64,000 nt of DNA from an uncultured Candidatus Saccharibacteria bacterium (GCA_937935245.1 CALGXX010000017.1:21719-85718), one strand, 5' to 3'; shown: positions 15,891 to 24,410, numbered from the stretch's first letter. Made by a program: numbers and translations. The notes: generated from the sequence alone by a model not told the origin.

Positions 15891-16565
15891 ATGGAAAAAC
15901 ATCCAAAACAAACAACTATGAACGGAGCCGAAATTAAGAATCCTGGCGAAGTGTTGTCTGCGGAGGGTCTTAAGAATCTTGTAGCTGAGGTTGGCGTTGA
16001 CGGCTCTACTCCAAAAGAGCGGGCAGATCAATTTAAGAATGTTAGCCTTGAGGATTTTACTGGGCTTATCGATAAGATTAATAAGGGAGTTCAGGGGTCT
16101 GCTGATTCATTGATTTTAGAAGATGGCGTTATGAAAATAGGCGACAAGGAAACTATACCTGTTGAGTATCGCTATGAGGTGATGAGCGAATTGATGAGAT
16201 TGATAAAAGAATCTCCTGATAATGTTAATCCGGAGCGGCTTGGTGATGTGGCTGCACTTGGTATTGTGCTGCTTCATCCATTTCAGGATGGAAATGGCAG
16301 GACGGCTCGAATTGTAGGTTCCATATTCCATGAGGAATATGATGATGGATGGGAGAATAATTACGGTATAGTTTCTGAATCTCGAGATATCGCAAGGGAG
16401 CGTGGCGGCTTTATAATTAATGGCTATATTCCATATCTGCCCGAAGGTAAATCTCAGTCAAATCCAGAAGATGTCATTGCGTATTTAGAAAGCCTGCTGT
16501 CGTCTGAGCATAAAGATGACAGGTTGTATACTGGACCTTTTGGTCAGGCGCCACTTTATAAGTAA
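15891..16565 (+). CDS. Fic-domain protein (probable AMPylase)
   Basis: Predicted 224 aa from ATG 15891, chosen because the -10 box overlaps the region where an earlier in-frame start would lie. Residues 129-140 are HPFQDGNGRTAR, a complete Fic motif HPFx(D/E)GNGRxxR with catalytic His 129 and the phosphate-binding arginines. Fic proteins transfer AMP or related groups to hydroxyl side chains of target proteins. I see no (S/T)xxxE(G/N) inhibitory helix in the protein and no small antitoxin gene adjacent, so how activity is held in check is unclear. No signal peptide is present; action is expected in the cytoplasm, or in a host cell if a secretion route exists (speculative). Confidence 0.82.
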   Translation: MEKHPKQTTMNGAEIKNPGEVLSAEGLKNLVAEVGVDGSTPKERADQFKNVSLEDFTGLIDKINKGVQGSADSLILEDGVMKIGDKETIPVEYRYEVMSELMRLIKESPDNVNPERLGDVAALGIVLLHPFQDGNGRTARIVGSIFHEEYDDGWENNYGIVSESRDIARERGGFIINGYIPYLPEGKSQSNPEDVIAYLESLLSSEHKDDRLYTGPFGQAPLYK

Positions 16566-16582
16566 TTGCTACTGATGCGTAC

Positions 16583-16611
16583 TTGATTTTATCGCTAGTT
16601 TTTGATAGAAT
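16583..16611 (+). promoter_or_regulatory. rplU promoter
   Basis: TTGATT (16583-16588), 17 bp, TAGAAT (16606-16611) in the extended form TGATAGAAT; rplU starts 34 nt downstream behind AAGGAAC. Confidence 0.6.
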
Positions 16612-16645
16612 TATTAGAGTTAATTCATAATAATTAAGGAACGAA

Positions 16646-16951
16646 ATGAAAGCAGTCGTAAAAATCTCTGGCAAACAATATCTTGTCAGCGAAAAAGAGT
16701 CCCTCTTGGTGGATCTCCTCCCTGAAGGCACAAAAGAACTCACTCTCGACGCACTTTTAGTGATTGATGGTGATAAAATCAAGGTTGGTACGCCAATCGT
16801 AAAAGGATCTAGCGTTAAAGCTAAGGTCGTAGAAGTGGAAGTTAAGGGTGATAAGCTTCGCGTCATCCGCTACAAGAGTAAGAAGCGTGTACATAAAGAA
16901 ACTGGTCATCGCCAGAAGTACACGAAGATTGAAATTACGTCAATCAAATAA
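16646..16951 (+). CDS. rplU: 50S ribosomal protein L21
   Basis: Predicted 101 aa, full length. L21 binds 23S rRNA domain II. The sequence has the family start MKAVVKISGKQYLV and the C-terminal RNA-binding signature VIRYKSKKRVHKETGHRQKYTKIEI. It is monocistronic, with its own promoter and a terminator at 16961. In most bacteria rplU is followed by rpmA (L27); here rpmA is 43 kb away on the other strand. Confidence 0.96.
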   Translation: MKAVVKISGKQYLVSEKESLLVDLLPEGTKELTLDALLVIDGDKIKVGTPIVKGSSVKAKVVEVEVKGDKLRVIRYKSKKRVHKETGHRQKYTKIEITSIK

Positions 16952-16960
16952 TCTGAAGAG

Positions 16961-16987
16961 CCGCTTTCGTAAAGGAAGCGGTTTTTT
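16961..16987 (+). terminator. rplU terminator
   Basis: CCGCTT (16961-16966) pairs with AAGCGG (16976-16981), followed by TTTTTT. Confidence 0.85.
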
Positions 16988-17016
16988 GATGTCTGTTATT
17001 TATGTTCTGCTCATGC

Positions 17017-17022
17017 TATAAT
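17017..17022 (+). promoter_or_regulatory. parAB -10 box
   Basis: Extended -10 TGCTATAAT, 24 nt before parA; an AAGGGGA ribosome site lies between. Confidence 0.6.
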
Positions 17023-17046
17023 TAAGGCAGGTAAAAAGGGGAACGA

Positions 17047-17811
17047 ATGACAAAAATCATTGCGGTGACAAATCAAAAAGGTGGCGTCGGCAAAACAACG
17101 ACGTCAATTAACGTGGCGTATTTTTTGGCAAAAGCTGGCAAGAAAACATTGTTGGTGGATTTTGATCCGCAGGGCAATGCCACCAGTGGACTTGGAATAG
17201 ATAAGCAGAATTTGGGCGCAACAATATCAGAGGTGATTATGCGACAAATTGACCTGGCTAATATCATATTGCCAACGGAATATAAAAACTTATCAATCGC
17301 TCCAGCTACACCTCATTTGGCGAATACGGAAGTGGAGTTGGCGCAGGCGCAGGGAAGGTTTGTTCGCTTGCGAGAGGCTTTGCAGAAGGCGACGGATTAC
17401 GACTATATTATTATCGATAGCCCGCCGAGCTTGAGCTTGTTGACGGTCAACGGTATGATTGCCGCTAATTATGTATTGCTTCCAGTTCAGGCAGAATTTT
17501 ACGCATTGGAAGGATTGGGGCAGCTTTTGGAAAGTATGAAATTGATAAAGAAGGGTCTCAATCCACCTCTGGAATTATTGGGTGTTTTGCTGACGATGAT
17601 GGACTCCAGGACTACATTATCTGGGCAAGTTCATGCTGAGGTTAAAAAGTATTTTCCAGATAAGATTTTCAAGAATAGCATTCCGCGAAATATTCGCTTG
17701 GCTGAAGCCCCTAGTCATGGCGCGCCAGTTGGGGCGTACGATCGTTTTTCAAAAGGCTCTCGGGCTTATAAGGCGCTAACGAAAGAAATTATAGAGAGGG
17801 TGGAGCGATGA
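17047..17811 (+). CDS. parA: Chromosome partitioning ATPase ParA/Soj
   Basis: Predicted 254 aa. A deviant Walker A motif KGGVGKTTT opens the protein (residues 11-19), with the switch segment LVDFDPQGNATSGLG and IIIDSPPSLSLLTVNG for hydrolysis. ParA binds DNA cooperatively and, with ParB at parS, segregates the chromosome origin region. parB overlaps by 4 bp (ATGA), showing translational coupling. Presence of parAB often marks proximity to the replication origin, but no dnaA, dnaN or gyrase genes are in the window. Confidence 0.94.
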   Translation: MTKIIAVTNQKGGVGKTTTSINVAYFLAKAGKKTLLVDFDPQGNATSGLGIDKQNLGATISEVIMRQIDLANIILPTEYKNLSIAPATPHLANTEVELAQAQGRFVRLREALQKATDYDYIIIDSPPSLSLLTVNGMIAANYVLLPVQAEFYALEGLGQLLESMKLIKKGLNPPLELLGVLLTMMDSRTTLSGQVHAEVKKYFPDKIFKNSIPRNIRLAEAPSHGAPVGAYDRFSKGSRAYKALTKEIIERVER

Positions 17812-18686
17812 AAAAAGGTTTAGGCAGAGGTTTTGGGTCATTGATTCCAACCAATTTGATTGATGAAACGTTCGATCCGACAGCACAACAGGATGTAAAA
17901 GTTTCTCATTTGAGAGATATTGCTATTGACCAAGTCGTCCCAGATCCAGATCAGCCGCGTCGCTTTTTTGATGAGAATGCTTTGAATGAGTTGACGGAAT
18001 CGGTGCGCGAGCATGGTGTGGTTCAGCCGATTGTTGTGACGCCAAAAGGCGATAAATATCTGATCGTGGCGGGTGAGCGACGTTGGCGTGCGGCGAATAG
18101 GGCGAATTTAACAGAGGTGCCGTGTATTGTCAGGAGTATGAGCGACCAAAATCGCTTGGAGACTTCTTTGATTGAAAACTTGCAACGACATGATTTGAAT
18201 GCGCTTGAAACTGCGACTGCTTATCAGAAATTGCGCGACCAATTCAATATGACGCTGGAGGAAATTGGCAAGCGTTTGGGTGGCAAATCTATAAGTGCGG
18301 TCAGTAATACGTTGAGGCTACTGAAATTACCGAAGTCTGTGCAGCAGGCGTTGTTTGAGGGGCGATTAAATGAAGGGCAGGCAAGGCCTCTAATCGGTTT
18401 GCCTGATGATGCCGCGGAAGATATTATGGAGCGGGCTATTCGCGAGGAGTGGTCAGCGCGACGGATTGAGCAGGTTGTTACTTTGTGGAAGCAGGCGAAG
18501 GCTAATCCAATCGAGAATAAACGTCGCCCGGCAGATATGCCGCACGCAGATGCTGTTGAAAGTCTTTCAAAGCGATTCGGCACAGGTGTGAAAATTCGTA
18601 CAAACGGCCGTGGAGCTGGTCAGATTAGTATCAAGTTTAAAGATAATCTTGAATTTGAACGAATAAGAGAATTGCTCGAAAAGTAA
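17808..18686 (+). CDS. parB: Chromosome partitioning protein ParB
   Basis: Predicted 292 aa. Domains in order: a short N-terminal ParA-contact segment (KKGLGRGFGSLIP), the ParB/Srx CTPase domain with QPIVVTPKGDKYLIVAGERRWRAA (GERRxR motif near residue 88), a helix-turn-helix (MTLEEIGKRLGGKSISAVSNTLRLLKL) and a C-terminal dimerisation segment. ParB nucleates on parS sites and spreads as a CTP-dependent clamp. I looked for the canonical TGTTTCACGTGAAACA parS palindrome and did not see it in this window. The stop lies 6 bp from the stop of the convergent lepB. Confidence 0.94.
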   Translation: MKKGLGRGFGSLIPTNLIDETFDPTAQQDVKVSHLRDIAIDQVVPDPDQPRRFFDENALNELTESVREHGVVQPIVVTPKGDKYLIVAGERRWRAANRANLTEVPCIVRSMSDQNRLETSLIENLQRHDLNALETATAYQKLRDQFNMTLEEIGKRLGGKSISAVSNTLRLLKLPKSVQQALFEGRLNEGQARPLIGLPDDAAEDIMERAIREEWSARRIEQVVTLWKQAKANPIENKRRPADMPHADAVESLSKRFGTGVKIRTNGRGAGQISIKFKDNLEFERIRELLEK

Positions 18687-18692
18687 TTTTTA

Positions 18693-19298
18693 TTAGAACG
18701 AGCGAATTTTATTGAATGGGAATATTCGTAGGCTAACTGGTCCGACGATGTCATAAAGGGGGATCGGTCCCATGCAGTTTCGAGAGTCGCAAGAATAGCT
18801 TCCTTGGCGGTGATCGCCCATAACGAATATTGTGCCTTCTGGTACGGTCGTATCGACATCTCCAGAAGTAGGCTGTCCTGGTTCATTTTTATTGACTGAG
18901 GTGTCAGGGTTAAATCCGTCGGGATTTTCTGTATTGTAAACAGTTACGGTGCCGTTTTTTACAGTAACTCGCTCGCCAGCAAAGGCGATTACACGCTTAA
19001 CAATATATTCGTCTTTGCCTGTTGAGGCGTTAAAATTCGGATTCTTAAACACAATTACTTGTCCGCGCTTTGGGATGTAATTTTTATTTTGCAATTTTGA
19101 ACCAGTGACGGGCAATCGATTGACGATCAGGCGATCACCGGTGTACATCGTCGTTTCCATACTGGCGCCTTCAACATTGAAAGTTTGAAATACAAAAGTG
19201 TTCAATAAAAGTGTACCAATCACCACGCCAACAACGAAAATGACCATTCCCAGGCCATCTTGTAATTTCGGATGACGATCCATAAAAGTAGCGTCCAT
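18693..19298 (-). CDS. lepB: Signal peptidase I
   Basis: Predicted 201 aa from ATG 19298, which follows a minus-strand TATAAT by 7 nt. One N-terminal transmembrane helix (MVIFVVGVVIGTLLLNTFVF) anchors the protein with its catalytic domain outside. Catalytic Ser is in VEGASMETT and catalytic Lys in EYIVKRVIAFAGE; the box E equivalent is GDHRQGSYSCDSRNCMG, where two cysteines flank the conserved DSR and may form a local disulfide. It cleaves signal peptides of exported proteins, presumably including the surface proteins at 7663-10148. It is divergent from the LCP gene, with only 41 bp between start codons. Confidence 0.93.
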   Translation of the reverse strand: MDATFMDRHPKLQDGLGMVIFVVGVVIGTLLLNTFVFQTFNVEGASMETTMYTGDRLIVNRLPVTGSKLQNKNYIPKRGQVIVFKNPNFNASTGKDEYIVKRVIAFAGERVTVKNGTVTVYNTENPDGFNPDTSVNKNEPGQPTSGDVDTTVPEGTIFVMGDHRQGSYSCDSRNCMGPIPLYDIVGPVSLRIFPFNKIRSF

Positions 19299-19305
19299 TG
19301 TTTCA

Positions 19306-19311
19306 ATTATA
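19306..19311 (-). promoter_or_regulatory. lepB leaderless -10 box
   Basis: TATAAT on the minus strand, 7 nt before the lepB ATG. It lies within the -35 position of the oppositely oriented LCP promoter, so the two may compete for polymerase. Confidence 0.65.
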
Positions 19312-19325
19312 AGCGTTTTGTGTGT

Positions 19326-19331
19326 TATAAT
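19326..19331 (+). promoter_or_regulatory. LCP gene leaderless -10 box
   Basis: Extended -10 TGTTATAAT, 8 nt before the ATG at 19340; no consensus -35 is present where the lepB -10 sits. Confidence 0.65.
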
Positions 19332-19339
19332 CAATAGAT

Positions 19340-20983
19340 ATGAAACCACGCAAACAGTCGATGGACGGATTTGTCGCCAAGCGACCACAGCGAACTTCGT
19401 TGGGGGAAATTACTAGCAAAAAAACGACTACGCTCGGGCATCCTCGTAGTAACGAAGATAGTCCGCAAGTGTCGAATAATGCGACAAGGAATATTCAGCA
19501 ACCAACTTCTGCTAATAAATTAAAGCAGAATATTAGCGAATCGTTGGCGGCAATTGATGAAAATACCAAGCCTTCTCATCGGCAGGAGCGCAAACAGAAG
19601 CGTAAGAAAAAGTTAATTACCAGGATTATTCTTGCGATTATCGGAATTATTATTGCAATTGTGGCAGGTTGGCTGCTATTAAAATTATGGCAGACGATGA
19701 ACTCGGTGTTTCATAATGGTGGAATCTTAGGGCTATTTTCACAGCAGAAGCTGAAAGAGGATGCTTATGGCCGAAGCAATGTGCTGATTTTAGGTACAAC
19801 GGATGACGATCCGGACCATCCAGGTGCGACATTGACCGACTCGATGATGATTCTTAGCGTCAATCAGACAAAGAAGGATGCATATATGTTTAGCATTCCG
19901 CGTGACTTGTATGTAAAATTTGGCATGGCATGTAATTCTGGCTACGCTGGTAAAATCAATGAATATTTTGGCTGCGTGAATAACGGAGATAGCGCACAGG
20001 CAGAAGCTGAACGAATGGACAAGACTAAGAAATTTATCGGCGATATATTCGGTATGGATATTCAATACGTGGCGCATATTAATACTGCGGTGATTCGTGA
20101 TGCTGTCAATGCGGTCGGCGGAGTTACTGTTGACGTACAGAGTCGTGATCCGCGGGGAATCCTTGATCCAAGCATGGACTGGATGTGCCGAGCGAAGGAA
20201 TTGAACTATCAGCAACGTCGCGAACGATGTCCAACGGGTCACTATATGCAATTAACTAACGGTAAGCATGAAATGGACGGCGAAAAAGCGATGTGGTTCT
20301 CTCGAGCGCGTGGTTTGGTGGCGCCAACTTACGGATTGGAACAATCTAACTTTGACCGAGAGAAAAACCAGCAATTGGTACTTATGGCTTTGAAAAACAA
20401 AGCTACTTCCACGGGAACGCTGACTGATTTTGGTAAGGTGACGTCTCTGATGGATGCCATGGGCAAAAACTTGCGCACAAACATCGACACGAAAGAAATT
20501 CGCACAATTATGAACCTTGGCTCGGAAATAAAAGAATCTGATATTCACAGATTGAGTTTTGTGGAGGAAGGTAACGTACTTATGACTACTGGCACGGCGG
20601 GTGGCGCAAGCATAGTCCAGCCGGCTGCGGGATTGTATGATTATGACGACATCCGCGCTTATATAAAATCTGAGATTTACGCAACGCCATTATCTAAGGA
20701 AAAAGCCACAGTTGCTGTGTTGAATGGTTCCGGCGTGGCTGGTGCAGCACAGAAAGAAGCGGACAAATTGACAGAATTAGGAATGAAAGTTGTTCATGTT
20801 GGCAATGTTCCAGGTGGTGAGAAAGTAGCAAAAACCCAAGTTTATCAATTGCCAGCTGGTAAAGAAAAAACCGCTACAAAAGATAAATTTAAGGAGTTGT
20901 ACGGCTCGGTTTCATCAGATTCCTCGAAGTATAATTTGAATGTTGACGCACAATTTATCGTTGTTGTGGGAACTGGCTCATAA
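19340..20983 (+). CDS. LytR-CpsA-Psr family wall-polymer ligase
   Basis: Predicted 547 aa. A long, basic cytoplasmic N-terminus (about 90 residues) precedes one transmembrane helix (RIILAIIGIIIAIVAGWLLL). The LCP domain follows (about 140-360) with SNVLILGTT, the Asp-rich TLTDSMMILSV, the arginine-bearing FSIPRDLYV, a VGGVTVDV strand and the RARG/DFDREKNQQ motif (FSRARGLV, SNFDREKNQQ) that binds polyprenyl-phosphate substrates. A C-terminal LytR_C domain (about 455-547, VAVLNGSGVAGAAQKEADKL) completes the architecture. LCP proteins attach glycopolymers from undecaprenyl phosphate to peptidoglycan. Two cysteine pairs (MACNSG/YFGCVNN, WMCRAK/RRERCPTG) may be disulfides. Confidence 0.9.
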   Translation: MKPRKQSMDGFVAKRPQRTSLGEITSKKTTTLGHPRSNEDSPQVSNNATRNIQQPTSANKLKQNISESLAAIDENTKPSHRQERKQKRKKKLITRIILAIIGIIIAIVAGWLLLKLWQTMNSVFHNGGILGLFSQQKLKEDAYGRSNVLILGTTDDDPDHPGATLTDSMMILSVNQTKKDAYMFSIPRDLYVKFGMACNSGYAGKINEYFGCVNNGDSAQAEAERMDKTKKFIGDIFGMDIQYVAHINTAVIRDAVNAVGGVTVDVQSRDPRGILDPSMDWMCRAKELNYQQRRERCPTGHYMQLTNGKHEMDGEKAMWFSRARGLVAPTYGLEQSNFDREKNQQLVLMALKNKATSTGTLTDFGKVTSLMDAMGKNLRTNIDTKEIRTIMNLGSEIKESDIHRLSFVEEGNVLMTTGTAGGASIVQPAAGLYDYDDIRAYIKSEIYATPLSKEKATVAVLNGSGVAGAAQKEADKLTELGMKVVHVGNVPGGEKVAKTQVYQLPAGKEKTATKDKFKELYGSVSSDSSKYNLNVDAQFIVVVGTGS

Positions 20984-20988
20984 TTTGG

Positions 20989-20994
20989 TATAAT
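20989..20994 (+). promoter_or_regulatory. -10 box of the 254 aa membrane protein gene
   Basis: Extended -10 TGGTATAAT, 10 nt before the ATG at 21005 and overlapping the LCP gene's end region. Confidence 0.55.
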
Positions 20995-21004
20995 AGAGTA
21001 AGTT

Positions 21005-21769
21005 ATGGAGTTACTGAAAACTGTTAAGCGAAGAACGTTTTGGAGCGAATTAGTTTACTATGTCTTAAATATTGGCTTGGCGGCGGCATTACTTGTTATT
21101 GCTCAAGCGTTTCAGACTCCGTTTCCAGCGTTAGCGCTTGTCGTGCTGAGTAAATGGCGCATAATTGCTGTTCGTCCGCGTTTTTGGTGGGCGAACATCC
21201 AGGCTAACTTGGTTGACTTAACGGTCGGAATTGGCGTTGTTGGTTTGATGTATCTACCTACGTCAGTGTTTTATTTCCGCGTAGCTTTGGCTGTATTGTA
21301 TGCGATTTGGCTAGTCGTGATTAAGCCGATGTCTAAGCGCTGGCAGGTCGCCATGCAGTCGTTGATCGCTATTTTCGTCGGCGTAACTGCGCTGATGGTG
21401 GTGTCGTACGAGTGGCCAGTTTCTGTGGTTGTTATTCTGATGTTCTTGATCGGCTATAGTTCTGCGCGCCATTTCCTGCACAGTTATGACGAAGAACAAA
21501 CGGTTTTACTTTCGGCAATCTGGGGACTCGTCTTTGCTGAGCTGGGTTGGCTGTCGTATTATTGGACTTACAGTTACGGAAAGTCATTATTTGGCGGCGT
21601 TTCACAGGTTACGATAATCTTATTGCTATTCTCGCTTGTAGCCAGTAAAGCTTACCAATCTTACAACAAGCACAAAGCTATTCGATTTTCAGACATATCC
21701 GCTCCGGTGATTCTTACAATCGGAATTATCTTAGTGATGCTAGTGTTCTTAAATTCTGTAGTAATTTAA
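21005..21769 (+). CDS. Multi-pass membrane protein, unknown function
   Basis: Predicted 254 aa, strongly hydrophobic with about eight likely transmembrane segments, for example YYVLNIGLAAALLVIAQAF, LTVGIGVVGLMYLP, VALAVLYAIWLVVI, VVVILMFLIGYSSA, VTIILLLFSLVASKA and VILTIGIILVMLVFL. I recognise no catalytic motif. A short charged loop SARHFLHSYDEEQT lies near the middle. It sits 21 bp after the LCP gene with its own -10 box and overlaps the convergent prmC by 4 bp. A role in envelope biogenesis is possible only by neighbourhood. Confidence 0.65.
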   Translation: MELLKTVKRRTFWSELVYYVLNIGLAAALLVIAQAFQTPFPALALVVLSKWRIIAVRPRFWWANIQANLVDLTVGIGVVGLMYLPTSVFYFRVALAVLYAIWLVVIKPMSKRWQVAMQSLIAIFVGVTALMVVSYEWPVSVVVILMFLIGYSSARHFLHSYDEEQTVLLSAIWGLVFAELGWLSYYWTYSYGKSLFGGVSQVTIILLLFSLVASKAYQSYNKHKAIRFSDISAPVILTIGIILVMLVFLNSVVI

Positions 21770-22590
21770 TCTTTATCGCCAGTGAAACGTAGGACCAGGA
21801 TGTAATCGAGAGCTCTCTCTTTTACAAAACCATTTTTCACGGCTTCGTCAATTATTCTATTGTGCTGCTGGGGGTCCGCCTCGATAAATAGTAAGCCTTC
21901 TGAGGTGAGACATCGTGGTGCTTGCGAGATCAATTGCAATATCAATTTCAGCCCTTCGTCTTCGGCAAAAAGCGCAATATCTGGCTCGTATTGAAGTTCT
22001 GGCGACACATCCCAATTTTTGTCAACGTAAGGCAAATTGGCAAATATATAGTCGACTGGTTTGAGCTGACCATTAAGTAATGATTGCTGTTGAATATGGA
22101 CGTCCGCATTTAAGGCGTTCGCATTTTTCTCTGCGATATTTAAGGCTGGTTTGCTAATATCGGATAAAATTACTGACAAGTTGCTTCTCTCTAATTTGGC
22201 AGTAATTCCCAGACAGCCAGACCCTGTGCCAACGTCAATTAAAACTTTTTCGGCAATTTCACTGGCGGTCAGTTCTAAGAATAATGAAATTAGATCTTCG
22301 GATTCGGGGCGGGGAATTAAAACAGAGGGAGATACAGTGAATTTACGCCCGTAAAATTCTTTATAGCCCAGAATGTAGGCGATTGGCACGCGGTCTAATC
22401 TCAGATCTAGTCTGGCATTTGCGATGTCAAATCTCCTGGGGTCAATTTCTTCGTCCAGGTGAGCGTGTAGGTAAGTGCGGTTTTTTCGTAAAGTGTTGGC
22501 TAATATCAATTCGGCGTCCAATCTGGCGGACGGGATGTTTGCCGTTTTTAAGGATTTTGTGGCAATTTTTAGCCAGTCAGAGATAATCAT
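21766..22590 (-). CDS. prmC: Release factor glutamine methyltransferase (PrmC/HemK), NLPY variant
   Basis: Predicted 274 aa. PrmC methylates the glutamine of the GGQ motif in release factors. The N-terminal helical domain (DWLKIATKSLKTANIPSARLDAE ... ILGYKEFYG) is followed by IPRPESEDLI and the SAM-binding IDVGTGSGCLGI. The substrate-binding motif is ANLPYV, with NLPY in place of the nearly universal NPPY, and is followed by the expected YEPDIALFAEDEGL. Both targets, RF1 (23331) and RF2 (53086), are encoded in the window, but prmC is not co-transcribed with prfA: an unknown plus-strand gene lies between. The start has a leaderless promoter (TGTTATAAT, 7 nt). Confidence 0.88.
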   Translation of the reverse strand: MIISDWLKIATKSLKTANIPSARLDAELILANTLRKNRTYLHAHLDEEIDPRRFDIANARLDLRLDRVPIAYILGYKEFYGRKFTVSPSVLIPRPESEDLISLFLELTASEIAEKVLIDVGTGSGCLGITAKLERSNLSVILSDISKPALNIAEKNANALNADVHIQQQSLLNGQLKPVDYIFANLPYVDKNWDVSPELQYEPDIALFAEDEGLKLILQLISQAPRCLTSEGLLFIEADPQQHNRIIDEAVKNGFVKERALDYILVLRFTGDKD

Positions 22591-22597
22591 ATAGCTA

Positions 22598-22603
22598 ATT
22601 ATA
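22598..22603 (-). promoter_or_regulatory. prmC leaderless -10 box
   Basis: Minus-strand extended -10 TGTTATAAT ending 7 nt before the prmC ATG. Confidence 0.65.
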
Positions 22604-22667
22604 ACATATATCTATGGAATGTAAAAAGTAAAATGCTTGCAAAAACTGAGAAAAATGGTAAAAAGTA

Positions 22668-22698
22668 TTGACAAATCAAGAGAGAGAGAGAGTATTAT
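22668..22698 (+). promoter_or_regulatory. AG-repeat promoter copy 1 (19 bp spacer)
   Basis: TTGACA (22668-22673), then AATCA and (AG)7 (22679-22692), then TATTAT (22693-22698). The repeat directly abuts the -10, so each unit changes the spacer by 2 bp; at 19 bp it is longer than the 17 bp optimum. The same TTGACAAATCA(AG)n arrangement occurs at 25575. Confidence 0.75.
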
Positions 22699-22734
22699 AG
22701 GCTTCATATCATTAGCGAAAGGAATGAATATATA

Positions 22735-23334
22735 ATGGAATTGCCAAATAATACGCACAGTAGCGAAGCCGCAAAGCAAATGGAGTTTGCGGCAGAAGGA
22801 TTTAATCCTAATCTGACTACTGAAGAAAAAATACGGGCGGCAGTAGAATTTGATGATCTGGTTCAATCGACATTGCTTAGATTCGCGGGAGACGCGAAAA
22901 CTTATGACCATACTGTACTAGAAGATCGAGTAGAGTCGATTATTCCTTTAGAAATTCCTCAAGAAGACGGATCTTATGTATTGATCAGTGTGGAGTCCGC
23001 TCTGCTTGATAATGGATATAAAAAACGATCCGTACGAATTACGGAATCGGATGGGAGAGATAAAGAGACGCATCATTATTATATAGAAGATGATCAGGTT
23101 TTGAGGTACGATAACAATCTTGCTGAGCGGCCGAGAGAATTGAAGGGAGCGCTGCGCCCCGAAGAAAGTATCAGTATTGAGGGCATAAAGCGTATGATCG
23201 ATGAGTGTAAAAATGAAATAGAGAATGATAAATTAGAGCAACAAATGGGGCTGAATCGTCAACCAGTCGGTGTGGACGAAATAAGTAAGTTGGCAAAACT
23301 ATTGGAGTCTGCTGAGCCGCGTAAGCCGTACTAG
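22735..23334 (+). CDS. Hypothetical protein under AG-repeat promoter 1
   Basis: Predicted 199 aa; no family recognised. It is acidic and hydrophilic, without signal peptide or transmembrane helix, and cysteine-free. A helical N-terminal third ([14 protein letters not shown] ... [21 protein letters not shown]) precedes a beta-rich centre ([37 protein letters not shown]) and a helical end. The start lies in AAAGGAATGAATATATAATGG: a three-codon ORF (ATG-AAT-ATA-TAA) overlaps the real start as TAATG, so translation may be coupled. The promoter carries an AG dinucleotide repeat in its spacer. The stop overlaps the prfA stop in a shared CTAG. Confidence 0.6.
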   Translation: MELPNNTHSSEAAKQMEFAAEGFNPNLTTEEKIRAAVEFDDLVQSTLLRFAGDAKTYDHTVLEDRVESIIPLEIPQEDGSYVLISVESALLDNGYKKRSVRITESDGRDKETHHYYIEDDQVLRYDNNLAERPRELKGALRPEESISIEGIKRMIDECKNEIENDKLEQQMGLNRQPVGVDEISKLAKLLESAEPRKPY

Positions 23335-24401
23335 TTACTAGCATTCTGAGCTTTCAGCTCACGCTCATATCTCTGTAGATTTTCAATCAAATCGTCGATA
23401 TCCCCGTTCATTGCAGCGGGGATATTGCTGCGGCTGTAGTGAATGCGGTGGTCGGTGATTCGGTCTTGCGGGAAGTTATACGTTCGGATTTTTTCCGAGC
23501 GGTCGCCAGTTCCAACCAACGAGCGTCGCTCGGCACTTAATTTGGCGTTTTCCTCGTCAATTTTCATCTGTAATAAGCGCGAACGAAGCACACTCATGGC
23601 TTTTTCTCGGTTTTTAATTTGCGACTTTTCATCCTGGTTTGTAACTATCATTCCAGTCGGCAAGTGAGTGATTCGCACTGCTGAGTCTGTGGTATTCACG
23701 CTCTGTCCGCCGTGTCCGCTGGAGCGGTAAATATCAACTCGCAAATCGTTCGGGTTTATCTCAATGTCAGCCTCTTCTGCTTCTGGCAAAACCGCCACCG
23801 TTACGGTTGAAGTATGGACGCGACCTTGGCTTTCGGTGACTGGAACTCGCTGAACTCGGTGTACACCACCTTCGAACTTCAATTTAGAGTATGGCGCGTC
23901 GCCCTTGATCATGAAGATAACTTCTTTATAGCCGCCAGAATCGTTGGCCGATTCGCTAATTAGTTCTATTTTATAGCCGTTAGATTCGCACCAACGTAAA
24001 TACATGCGGTATAGTTCCGCCGCAAACAATGACGCTTCATCACCACCCGCACCAGCGCGGATTTCCATGATGATATTCTTCTCATCGTTGGGGTCTTTCG
24101 GGGTGAGAAGGATGAATAATTCTTCTTCTAATTCGGTCAATCGAGCTTCGGTTTCAGTAATTTCAAGTTTCGCCAAGGCAGCCAGCTCGCCGCCTTCGTT
24201 AGCTAACTTTTTGGCTTCTACTAAGTTTTTTTCCAGGTTTTCTCGCTCTTCGCCTTTGGAGATAAGCGTTTCTAATTCTGAAAATCGTTTGTTTTTTACT
24301 GTAAAATCTGGTGAGCTGTAAGCATCAGGTTGCGCTAAAAAATTGCTCAAATCAGCTCGCTCATTTTTCAGAGAATCCATATCTAAAGAAATCTTCGCCA
24401 T
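23331..24401 (-). CDS. prfA: Peptide chain release factor 1
   Basis: Predicted 356 aa, full length. RF1 reads UAA and UAG. The stop-codon tripeptide context is [15 protein letters not shown] (PxT type, RF1), and the catalytic GGQ is in [18 protein letters not shown] near residue 230. An N-terminal coiled helical region (residues 1-95) and the switch-loop region are normal. TATAAT on the minus strand ends 9 nt before the ATG, indicating a short or absent leader. Together with prfB it shows that all three stop codons are read in the standard way. Confidence 0.95.
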   Translation of the reverse strand: MAKISLDMDSLKNERADLSNFLAQPDAYSSPDFTVKNKRFSELETLISKGEERENLEKNLVEAKKLANEGGELAALAKLEITETEARLTELEEELFILLTPKDPNDEKNIIMEIRAGAGGDEASLFAAELYRMYLRWCESNGYKIELISESANDSGGYKEVIFMIKGDAPYSKLKFEGGVHRVQRVPVTESQGRVHTSTVTVAVLPEAEEADIEINPNDLRVDIYRSSGHGGQSVNTTDSAVRITHLPTGMIVTNQDEKSQIKNREKAMSVLRSRLLQMKIDEENAKLSAERRSLVGTGDRSEKIRTYNFPQDRITDHRIHYSRSNIPAAMNGDIDDLIENLQRYERELKAQNASN

Positions 24402-24410
24402 ATCTATAAA

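Noticed and set aside
17047..18686. parS sites or replication origin near parAB
   Set aside because: Several CACGTG cores occur in the window but none has the full TGTTTCACGTGAAACA palindrome, and no dnaA/dnaN or DnaA-box cluster is seen.
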